The translations under genes and the position numbers were made by a program. Below the pieces are notes generated by a model. The model was not told where the DNA came from. It did not search any database and worked only from the letters and a program-made list of their open reading frames with translations. A stretch of DNA of 13,470 nt from Chersky-822 sp035553055 (GTDB taxonomy: Bacteria > Actinomycetota > Actinomycetes > Streptosporangiales > Streptosporangiaceae). Where the stretch lies: positions 1-13,470 of the forward strand of contig DATNEK010000283.1 in NCBI GenBank assembly GCA_035553055.1. Reading direction: 5' to 3'. This document shows positions 1 to 6,452 of the stretch, piece after piece. The stretch's first letter is position 1; the number at the start of each line of letters is the position of its first letter.

Positions 1-1517
1 GGACGGCGAACGCCGCGGTTTCGCTGCTCGTAGCAGGTCTGGACGGGAGCGTCGTGCCGGTCGCCTGGGACGCCGACGCCTGCCCGTATCTGGCGGCGGC
101 CGACTGGGATGCCCTTGGCCCGATCATCGCGGTGCAGTCAAGGGATCAGCGGCTGATGCGGCTGCTCGCCATCGACGCCGCTAACGGGCAGACAAGCCTG
201 CTGCGCGAGGACACCAATCCGCACTGGCTTGACATCGTGCCCGGAGTACCAGCCAGGACACCAGGTGGCAAGGTCGTGTGGACGACGATCGTCGACGGCA
301 CGACCCGATTGCTTGTCGCTGACCCGGCCGAGCTGGCCGACGGCAGCGCGGCGCCGGTCACGCCCGCCGGGATGCAGGTCAGGTCGGTGCTGTCGGTGGA
401 CGGCGATACCGTGCTGTTCGCGGCGTCTTGGGGTGAGCCCGCGGACATAGGCGTGTGGGCTTATAGCTCGGGCGAGCTGGCCAGGGTCTCGATCGAGCCT
501 GATGGGCCAGGCGGCGTGCACACTGCGGTGAGGTCGGGCGGCACGACGGTGTTCACCGCGAAGTCGATGGCGCGGACCGGGGCGATGACGCGTGTGCTCC
601 GGCCCGTGGTCGACCAGCACGTGGTCGACCAGCACGTGGTCGACCAGCACGCGGTCGACGGGACCGCGGACGAGGTTGTCGCGACGATCGGTTCGCTGGC
701 TGAGCGGCCTATCGTCGGCGAGCCGCGGGTCACGTTCCTGCGCGCCGGCCGGCGCCAGTTGCGAACCGCCCTGATACTCCCCTCCTGGTACGAACCTGGC
801 ACGGTCACACTTCCGGTCTTGATGGACCCTTACGGTGGCCCGCACAGCCAGCGGGTGACGGCAAGCGCTGACGCCTACCTGAGTTCGCAGTGGTTCGCAG
901 ACCAGGGCTTCGCTGTCATCGTCGCCGACGGCCGAGGGACACCGGGGCGCGGATCTGACTGGGAGCGCTCGATCGCCGGTGATCTGGCCTCGCCCGCGCT
1001 CGATGACCAGGTGGACGCGCTGGCCGCCGTCGCCGAGCACTGCGAGCGGGAGCGGCTCGCCGACCTCGACCTGGCGAAGGTGGGCATCAGAGGCTGGTCG
1101 TTCGGTGGCTTTCTCTCGGCGCTGGCTGTGCTGCGGCGGCCTGACGTCTTCCATGCGGGTATCGCGGGAGCGCCGGTCACGGACTGGCGGCTTTACGACA
1201 CGCACTACACCGAGCGGTACCTCGGCCACCCCGCGGAGAACCCCGGCGACTACGACCGGTCATCGCTGCTCGCCGACGCGCCTAAGCTGTCCAGGCCGCT
1301 GATGATCATCCACGGCCTGGCCGACGACAACGTCGTCATCGCGCACGCGCTTCGGCTGTCCAGCGCACTGCTGGCGGCTGGCCGGGCACATTCCGTTTTG
1401 CCGCTGACCGGAGTCACTCACATAGCATCACAGGAGGATGTGGCCGAGAACCTGTTGCTGCTGCAGGTCGACTTCCTGCGCTCAGCCCTCGACCTGCCCT
1501 CGCCACCAACGTCCTGA
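1..1517 (+). CDS. S9-family serine peptidase, dipeptidyl peptidase IV-like (5' partial)
   Basis: The reading frame is open from base 3 with no stop, so the gene begins upstream; the GTG at 54 is probably internal. The visible 504 residues hold the end of the beta-propeller and a complete alpha/beta-hydrolase domain. The nucleophile lies in GWSFGG (Ser codon 1098-1100). The acid is in HGLADDNV (Asp codon 1323-1325) and the base in THIAS (His codon 1419-1421). DPYGGPHSQRV carries the tyrosine expected to form the oxyanion hole, and DWRLYDTHYTERYLG matches the DPP-IV substrate-binding block. The family cleaves dipeptides, often X-Pro, from peptide N-termini. No signal peptide can be judged because the N-terminus is missing. 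Odd feature: a VVDQH minisatellite between the propeller part and the hydrolase. The family call is firm; the exact specificity is inferred. Confidence 0.9.
   Translation, partial: TANAAVSLLVAGLDGSVVPVAWDADACPYLAAADWDALGPIIAVQSRDQRLMRLLAIDAANGQTSLLREDTNPHWLDIVPGVPARTPGGKVVWTTIVDGTTRLLVADPAELADGSAAPVTPAGMQVRSVLSVDGDTVLFAASWGEPADIGVWAYSSGELARVSIEPDGPGGVHTAVRSGGTTVFTAKSMARTGAMTRVLRPVVDQHVVDQHVVDQHAVDGTADEVVATIGSLAERPIVGEPRVTFLRAGRRQLRTALILPSWYEPGTVTLPVLMDPYGGPHSQRVTASADAYLSSQWFADQGFAVIVADGRGTPGRGSDWERSIAGDLASPALDDQVDALAAVAEHCERERLADLDLAKVGIRGWSFGGFLSALAVLRRPDVFHAGIAGAPVTDWRLYDTHYTERYLGHPAENPGDYDRSSLLADAPKLSRPLMIIHGLADDNVVIAHALRLSSALLAAGRAHSVLPLTGVTHIASQEDVAENLLLLQVDFLRSALDLPSPPTS
606..659 (+). 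repeat. In-frame 15-bp minisatellite inside the peptidase gene
   Basis: GTGGTCGACCAGCAC occurs three times head to tail (606-620, 621-635, 636-650) with no mismatch. A degenerate partial fourth copy follows (GCGGTCGAC, 651-659). The unit is five codons, giving VVDQH-VVDQH-VVDQH-AVDG, so copy-number change would keep the frame. Each unit contains the perfect palindrome TGGTCGACCA, and the junctions contain CACGTG, which favours slippage and hairpins. It lies just before the hydrolase domain, probably in an exposed loop. Confidence 0.93.
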
Positions 1518-1542
1518 GGGCGGATCGTCGGGGCAGGGCGCC

Positions 1543-1591
1543 GGGCCAATACGCGGGGGGTCCAGGGGGGTCGCTCCCCCGGGGCCAATAC
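1543..1591. repeat. 10-bp direct repeat flanking a G/C-rich hairpin
   Basis: GGGCCAATAC is present at 1543-1552 and again at 1582-1591, 39 bp apart. The second copy overlaps the right arm of the hairpin at 1559-1586. The arrangement is exact in the sequence but its meaning is unknown. It could be part of a dispersed extragenic repeat, since G/C-rich hairpins of this sort are common between actinobacterial genes. Confidence 0.55.
1559..1586 (+). terminator. Strong G/C hairpin, possible terminator of the peptidase gene
   Basis: GGGGG (1566-1570) pairs with CCCCC (1576-1580) around the loop TCGCT. After a small internal loop, GGTCC (1559-1563) pairs with GGGCC (1582-1586), with one G-U pair. 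It starts about 40 nt after the peptidase stop codon. There is no T-run after it, so it would be a U-less terminator or simply a structured repeat. Confidence 0.4.
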
Positions 1592-1763
1592 AGTGTCCAG
1601 CGTCACATCGGCCGAAGCGCTACCCATAGCGGCGTGCGGATTACCGTTGGAATAGGGTTCAGTGGGCAACGCGGGAACGCGGCGGTATCACCGGATCACA
1701 GGCGAGTCCGCGCGAGCAGCGAAGCGATGAGCCTAGGCCTCAGTTTCAGTGCGGAGACGGCTA

Positions 1764-2555
1764 ATGACGCAGGTAACGCAGGCGCCAGCCAAATCGAGGG
1801 CGCAGATCGCAGCTAAGACGCTGCGCAGCGACCCGTGGTGGCGGCAGCCAACCATCAACGGCATCTTCCTTGGCATCGTGGTGATCTACCTAACATGGGC
1901 ATCACTTGTCAACAAGGACTACTACGCCGCACCGTACATATCGCCGCTTTACTCGCCCTGCCTAGCCACGACCTGCGTCAAGGGTTCAGGCTTCCACTGG
2001 ATCCCCTGGCTGTCCTGGCTGGCCCCGGCGATCATCATCATCGGCGGCCCCATGGGATTCAGGGTGAGCTGCTACTACTACCGCAAGGCCTACTACCGGG
2101 CGTTCTGGCAGTCGCCGACAGCCTGCGCCGTGCGCGAGCCCCACAGGAAGTACACCGGGGAGACCAGGCTGCCGCTGATCCTGCAGAACCTGCACCGCTA
2201 CTTCTTCTACATCGCGCTGATCTTCAACGTGATCCTGTCGATCGACGCGGTGCTCGCGTTCAGGAACGGGGCGGGCCAGTGGGGTCACATGGGCCTAGGA
2301 ACGCTGGTGCTGATCGTCAACGCCGCGCTGCTCTGGCTCTACTCGCTGTCCTGTCACGCCTGCAGGCACGTGACCGGGGGCAGGCTCAAGCACTTCTCCA
2401 AGCACCCGCTCAGATACAAGGCATGGACGCTGGTATCGAAGCTGAACGCCAGGCACATGCAGTTCGCGTGGATCTCGCTCGGCTTCGTGCTCTTCACTGA
2501 CCTGTACATTCGGCTGGTGGCCAGCGGCGTGTTTGCTGACCCGAGGTTCTTCTAG
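1764..2555 (+). CDS. sdhC: Succinate dehydrogenase membrane anchor subunit (Sdh1-type SdhC)
   Basis: This 263-residue membrane protein anchors the SdhA/SdhB catalytic dimer and should carry the quinone site. The ATG at 1764 is chosen because GGAG (1753-1756) sits 7 nt upstream; the GTG at 1749 would leave that GGAG inside the gene. About five hydrophobic helices are visible, near residues 31-48, 80-99, 140-160, 175-196 and 232-253. Cys and His are unusually frequent: CLATTC (66-71), Cys103, Cys121, His127, His144 and SCHACRH (196-202). In mycobacterial Sdh1 the single anchor is known to bind a membrane-embedded Rieske-type [2Fe-2S] cluster, and these residues are the obvious candidates here (inference). 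It is first in sdhCAB and there is no sdhD. The size resembles mycobacterial Rv0249c. The subunit role is firm from context. Confidence 0.88.
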   Translation: MTQVTQAPAKSRAQIAAKTLRSDPWWRQPTINGIFLGIVVIYLTWASLVNKDYYAAPYISPLYSPCLATTCVKGSGFHWIPWLSWLAPAIIIIGGPMGFRVSCYYYRKAYYRAFWQSPTACAVREPHRKYTGETRLPLILQNLHRYFFYIALIFNVILSIDAVLAFRNGAGQWGHMGLGTLVLIVNAALLWLYSLSCHACRHVTGGRLKHFSKHPLRYKAWTLVSKLNARHMQFAWISLGFVLFTDLYIRLVASGVFADPRFF

Positions 2556-2568
2556 GCGGTTCTATCCA

Positions 2569-4458
2569 ATGACTGAGATCGATCGGCTCCCCTACGACGT
2601 GGTGGTGATCGGCGCGGGCGGCTCAGGGCTGCGGGCGGCGATCGAGGCCAGGCTGGCCGGCAAGCGGACGGCTGTCATTTCCAAGTCGCTGTTCGGCAAG
2701 GCGCACACGGTGATGGCCGAAGGTGGCTGCGCCGCCGCCATGGGCAACATGAACCAGAAGGACAACTGGATGGTGCACTTCCGCGACACGATGCGCGGAG
2801 GCAAGTTCCTGAACAACTGGCGCATGGCCGAGTTGCACGCCAAGGAAGCACCTGACCGGGTCTACGAACTCGAGGCCTGGGGCGCGCTGTTCGACCGCAC
2901 CAAGGACGGCAAGATCAGCCAGCGCAACTTCGGCGGTCATGAGTACCCCAGGCTCGCGCACATCGGCGACCGCACAGGCCTGGAGATGATCAGGACGCTG
3001 CAGCAGAAGGTGGTGGCGCTGCAGCAGGAGGACGCGCGCTCGCTTGGCGACGCTGAGGCCATGATCAAGGTCTATGCCGAGACCACGATCACCAGACTCA
3101 TTAAAGACGGGGAAAGAATCGCGGGGGCATTCGGCTACATAAGGGAGACCGGTCAGTTCGTGGTCTTCGAAGCCCCTGCGGTGGTGCTGGCCACCGGCGG
3201 CATCGGCAAGACTTTCAAGGTCACGTCGAATTCGTGGGAGTACACGGGCGACGGTCACGCGCTCGCGCTTCTGGCCGGCGCGAAGCTGATGAACATGGAG
3301 TTCGTGCAGTTCCACCCGACCCACATGGTCTGGCCGCTTTCTGTGCGCGGCCTGCTGGTCACCGAGTCGGTGCGCGGCGACGGCGGGGTGCTGAAGAACT
3401 CGCTCGGCGAGCGGTACATGTTCAAGTACGTGCCCGACGTGTTCAGGGCGCAGTATGCCGAGACCGAAGAGGAAGCCGACCGCTGGTACACCGACCCTGA
3501 CCACAACCGGCGACCGCCCGAACTGCTGCCGCGCGACGAGGTCGCCCGCGCGAATAACGCCGAGGTCAAGGCCGGGCGCGGGTCGCCGCACGGCGGCGTG
3601 TTCCTGGATATCGCCTCCCGGCTGCCCGCCGACGAGATCTTGCGGCGGCTGCCGTCTATGTACCACCAGTACAAGGAGCTTGCCGACGTCGACATCACCA
3701 AGGAGCCGATGGAGGTCGGCCCCGCGCAGCACTACGTGATGGGCGGCGTCGAGGTCGACCCGGACACCGGCGAGTCGTGCGTGCCAGGACTGTTCGCCGC
3801 CGGCGAGGTATCGGGCGGGATGCACGGATCGAACAGGCTCGGCGGCAACTCGCTGTCCGACCTGCTGGTGTTCGGCCGAAGGGCTGGCATCGGGGCCGCC
3901 GAGTACGTGGGCAACCTCGGCGAGAAGCGGCCGACGCCCAGCGAGGGCGAGATCGCGGCCGCCAGGGCCGAGGCCATGGCGCCGTTCGAGCGCACGGTCG
4001 GCGAGAACCCCTACACCGTGCACTCCGAGGTGCAGCAGACGATGTTCGACCTGGTCGGCATCATCAGGACCGAGGCCGAGATCAAGTCAGCCCTGGTCGA
4101 GCTCGGCAAGCTGCGCGAGCGCGCCGCGGTGGTCAGGGCCGAGGGCGGACCTGCCTACAACCCCGGCTGGCACGAGGCTCTCGATCTGCGCAACGTATTG
4201 CTGATGGCCGAGTGCGTGGCCATGGCCGCGCTTGAGCGCCAGGAAAGCCGCGGCGGCCACACCAGGGACGACTATCCCGGCATGAACCCAGAGTGGCGCA
4301 AGGTGAACCTCATGCTCACGCTCTCCGGCGACAATGTCGTGCTCACCGAGCAGCCGATGGCTCCGATGCGCGATGACCTGATCGCGCTGTTCGACCGCGG
4401 CGAACTGAAGAAGTACTACACCGAGGAAGAAGTGCCTCCGGAGGAGTCGCAAGAGTAA
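2569..4458 (+). CDS. sdhA: Succinate dehydrogenase flavoprotein subunit
   Basis: SdhA oxidises succinate to fumarate and passes electrons through FAD to SdhB on the cytoplasmic face of the membrane. The protein has 629 residues. The N-terminus has the dinucleotide fold GAGGSGLRAA (15-24). KAHTVMAEGG follows, with His46 at the position that binds FAD covalently in this family. Active-site blocks are FVQFHPTHM, TESVRGDGGVL (catalytic Arg), HYVMGGVEVDP and HGSNRLGGNSLSDLLVFG. The ATG at 2569, 13 nt after the sdhC stop, is preferred because AGGCGG lies about 10 nt upstream; an in-frame start at 2533 would add 12 residues inside sdhC. The stop overlaps the sdhB start by one base (TAATG). Fumarate reductase activity is possible in principle, but the operon type favours succinate dehydrogenase 1. 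Confidence 0.96.
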   Translation: MTEIDRLPYDVVVIGAGGSGLRAAIEARLAGKRTAVISKSLFGKAHTVMAEGGCAAAMGNMNQKDNWMVHFRDTMRGGKFLNNWRMAELHAKEAPDRVYELEAWGALFDRTKDGKISQRNFGGHEYPRLAHIGDRTGLEMIRTLQQKVVALQQEDARSLGDAEAMIKVYAETTITRLIKDGERIAGAFGYIRETGQFVVFEAPAVVLATGGIGKTFKVTSNSWEYTGDGHALALLAGAKLMNMEFVQFHPTHMVWPLSVRGLLVTESVRGDGGVLKNSLGERYMFKYVPDVFRAQYAETEEEADRWYTDPDHNRRPPELLPRDEVARANNAEVKAGRGSPHGGVFLDIASRLPADEILRRLPSMYHQYKELADVDITKEPMEVGPAQHYVMGGVEVDPDTGESCVPGLFAAGEVSGGMHGSNRLGGNSLSDLLVFGRRAGIGAAEYVGNLGEKRPTPSEGEIAAARAEAMAPFERTVGENPYTVHSEVQQTMFDLVGIIRTEAEIKSALVELGKLRERAAVVRAEGGPAYNPGWHEALDLRNVLLMAECVAMAALERQESRGGHTRDDYPGMNPEWRKVNLMLTLSGDNVVLTEQPMAPMRDDLIALFDRGELKKYYTEEEVPPEESQE

Positions 4459-5243
4459 TGGGCGCGAAAGTTAAGCTAAAGGTCTGGCGCGGCGACGCCG
4501 GTCAGGGCGACCTGGTCGACTACGAGGTCGAGGCCAACGAGGGCGAGGTCGTGCTCGATGTCCTGCACCGGCTGCAGGCTACTCAAGCCGGCGACCTAGC
4601 GGTCCGGTGGAACTGCAAGGCGGGCAAGTGCGGGTCATGCTCGATGGAGATCAACGGCCGCCCCAGGCTGGCCTGCATGACGCGGATGTCGCTGTTCGAG
4701 CCGGATGACCCGATCACGGTGACGCCGATGCGGACCTTCCCTGTCGTCCGTGACCTGGTCACCGACGTCTCGTTTAATTACGAGAAGGCGCGGCAGATCC
4801 CGTCGTTCACGCCGGATCCTTCGGTCGGGCTCGGCGAGTTCCGCATGCAGCAAGTGGACGTCGCGCGGTCGCAGGAGTTCCGCAAGTGCATCGAGTGCTT
4901 CCTGTGCCAGAACGTGTGCCACGTGATCCGTGACCACGAGGAGAACATGCCCGCATACGCCGGGCCGCGCTTCCTGATGCGGATCGCCGAGCTCGAGATG
5001 CACCCAGCTGACACCGCTGACCGGCGCGAGATCGCGCAGGACGATTTCGGCCTCGGCATGTGCAACATCACCAAGTGCTGCACCGAGGTCTGCCCGGAGA
5101 ACATCCACATCACCGACAACGCGCTGATACCACTCAAGGAGCGAGTGATCGGCCGCAAGTACGACCCGGTGGTGTGGCTCGGCAACAAGATCGCTCGCAG
5201 GGTACCGCGCGACACGCCGAAGGTTCCTGGTAAGCGGACCTGA
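4458..5243 (+). CDS. sdhB: Succinate dehydrogenase iron-sulfur subunit
   Basis: SdhB carries electrons from SdhA to the quinone site through three Fe-S clusters. All ligands are visible in the 261 residues. The plant-type [2Fe-2S] site uses Cys53, Cys58, Cys61 and Cys73 (CKAGKCGSC...LAC). The [4Fe-4S] site starts with CIECFLCQNVC (Cys144, 147, 150, 154). The last cluster uses the CNITKCCTEVCPENI region (Cys202 to Cys212). The start ATG overlaps the sdhA stop (TAATG), so translation is coupled. The protein is close in length to mycobacterial Rv0247c (248). The C-terminus is basic (KIARRVPRDTPKVPGKRT). It ends the sdhCAB operon; a palindromic CCGCCGGCGG lies just after the stop but has no T-run. 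Confidence 0.96.
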   Translation: MGAKVKLKVWRGDAGQGDLVDYEVEANEGEVVLDVLHRLQATQAGDLAVRWNCKAGKCGSCSMEINGRPRLACMTRMSLFEPDDPITVTPMRTFPVVRDLVTDVSFNYEKARQIPSFTPDPSVGLGEFRMQQVDVARSQEFRKCIECFLCQNVCHVIRDHEENMPAYAGPRFLMRIAELEMHPADTADRREIAQDDFGLGMCNITKCCTEVCPENIHITDNALIPLKERVIGRKYDPVVWLGNKIARRVPRDTPKVPGKRT

Positions 5244-5310
5244 CGAGCCGCCGGCGGTCACCCAAACCACACATGTGTTTTCCGCTTCTGTCTGCCCTGT
5301 AGACCCGTAG

Positions 5311-5339
5311 TTGACCCGCGATCGGCTTCGCGTGAATAT
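5311..5339 (+). promoter_or_regulatory. Candidate uppP promoter with an inverted repeat in the spacer
   Basis: TTGACC (5311-5316) resembles a -35 element. GAATAT (5334-5339) lies 17 bp downstream as a weak -10; TATCCT at 5337-5342 is an alternative with a longer spacer. Between them CGCGA-TCGGCT-TCGCG (5317-5332) is a perfect 5-bp inverted repeat that could bind a regulator. The distance to the uppP ATG is about 40 nt. This suggests uppP is transcribed separately from sdhCAB. Confidence 0.4.
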
Positions 5340-5381
5340 CCTTGCTCCGGGCGCTCGTCGTCCGCGAAGCGAAAGGCCGTC

Positions 5382-6398
5382 ATGCATCACCTGACCTATG
5401 CCGAGGCCATAATCGTCGGCCTCATCCAGGGCGTCACCGAACTGTTCCCGGTGTCTAGCCTGGGCCACAATGTGCTTCTCCCGGCGCTAGTCGGCGGTAG
5501 CTGGTCCACGGACCTGAGCGTCGCGAAGCCCGAGTCGCCCTACCTGGCGTACATCGTCGGCCTGCACGTCGCTACCGCGATCGGCCTCACCGCGTACTTC
5601 TGGCGCGACTGGGTCAGGATCATTCGCGGCTTCTTCAGCTCGCTGCGGCACATGGAGATCGAGACTCCGGACCAGAAGCTGGCCTGGATGATCATCTTCG
5701 CCACGATCCCGGTCGGCCTGACCGGAGTGACCTTCGAGCACACGTTCCGCACGCTGTTCGGCGTGCCGAGCCGGGCGGCGATCTTCCTCGTCATCAATGG
5801 CCTGATCTTGTTCTCAGCTGAGCGCTTCAGGCCGCGCAAGTCGCGCGAGGCCGACAAGCAGGTGCTTGCCGAACGCGAACGAGAGCCCGAGCTAGTCGGA
5901 GCCGGCGGCGCAGCGCCGACTCACGCAACTGGCGCCCAGCACGCCTCTGGCCAAAGAGCCATCCGCCAGGATGAGATCGTGATCGCCATCGAAGCTGACC
6001 GGCGGATCACGTCATACGGATACGGTCAGGCGCTGATCATCGGGTCAGCTCAGATACTCGCGCTGCTGGCCGGCATCAGCAGGGACGGCGTGGCGATGGC
6101 CGCTGGCATGTTCCGCGGTCTGTCGCGGGAGGACGCCGCGAGATTCGCGTTCTTGCTCGCGACTCCGGTTATTCTCGCGGCTGGCGTGCTCAAGGTGCCC
6201 GACCTGCTCGGCCCGCTCAGCAATGGCATCAGACCCCAGATCATCGTGGGCAGCGTGGTGTCCGGCATCGGCGCCTACCTGTCCGTGCGTTTCCTGATGA
6301 AGTACTTCCGTACCCGCACGCTGACGCCGTTCGCGATCTACTGCCTGGTCGCCGGCATCGGCAGCCTCATCTACCTTGGCATCGTGCATAGGCTCTGA
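5382..6398 (+). CDS. uppP: Undecaprenyl-diphosphatase, divergent UppP/BacA family
   Basis: UppP enzymes remove one phosphate from undecaprenyl diphosphate so the lipid carrier of cell-wall synthesis can be reused; overexpression can give bacitracin resistance. The first active-site block is QGVTELFPVSSLGH (16-29), with Glu20, Ser26 and His29. The second is GISRDGVAM (231-239), keeping Ser233-Arg234 but reading SRDG where most members have SRSG. Several hydrophobic segments fit the polytopic fold. At 338 residues it is clearly longer than the usual ~270; the extra length is a charged, Ala/Gln-rich insert at about 148-208. ATG 5382 has GAAAGG at 5371-5376. It is convergent with typA, 54 bp apart, with no clear terminator. 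Family membership is strong; activity with the changed motif is inferred. Confidence 0.85.
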   Translation: MHHLTYAEAIIVGLIQGVTELFPVSSLGHNVLLPALVGGSWSTDLSVAKPESPYLAYIVGLHVATAIGLTAYFWRDWVRIIRGFFSSLRHMEIETPDQKLAWMIIFATIPVGLTGVTFEHTFRTLFGVPSRAAIFLVINGLILFSAERFRPRKSREADKQVLAEREREPELVGAGGAAPTHATGAQHASGQRAIRQDEIVIAIEADRRITSYGYGQALIIGSAQILALLAGISRDGVAMAAGMFRGLSREDAARFAFLLATPVILAAGVLKVPDLLGPLSNGIRPQIIVGSVVSGIGAYLSVRFLMKYFRTRTLTPFAIYCLVAGIGSLIYLGIVHRL

Positions 6399-6452
6399 GC
6401 CACCGCGCCGATGGCCATCCTGGCGTCAGTTCGTGGTGCATCAGGCGGTCCG

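Larger units (their letters stand above)
1518..1763. other. Non-coding gap before sdhC
   Basis: No credible gene is seen here. Besides the hairpin and direct repeat, there is an imperfect palindrome TGAGCCTAGGCCTCA at 1728-1742, 21 nt before the sdhC start. TAGGGT at 1653-1658 fits a loose -10 (TANNNT) but has no good -35, so the sdh promoter cannot be placed with confidence. Confidence 0.5.

Noticed and set aside
2623..4023. Long open frame antisense to sdhA (466 codons), and a similar one at 138-1229 antisense to the peptidase.
   Set aside because: High G+C coding DNA creates long antisense open frames. The products are Arg/His/Pro-rich with no domain, and the sense strands hold unmistakable families.
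5269..5281. ACACATGTGT palindrome followed by TTTT as a terminator of sdhCAB.
   Set aside because: The perfect palindrome leaves no loop and the stem is A/T-rich and short, so a stable terminator hairpin is unlikely.
6399..6452. Bidirectional terminator between the convergent uppP and typA.
   Set aside because: Only a 10-bp palindrome GATGGCCATC (6410-6419) is present, with no adequate stem-loop or T-run.
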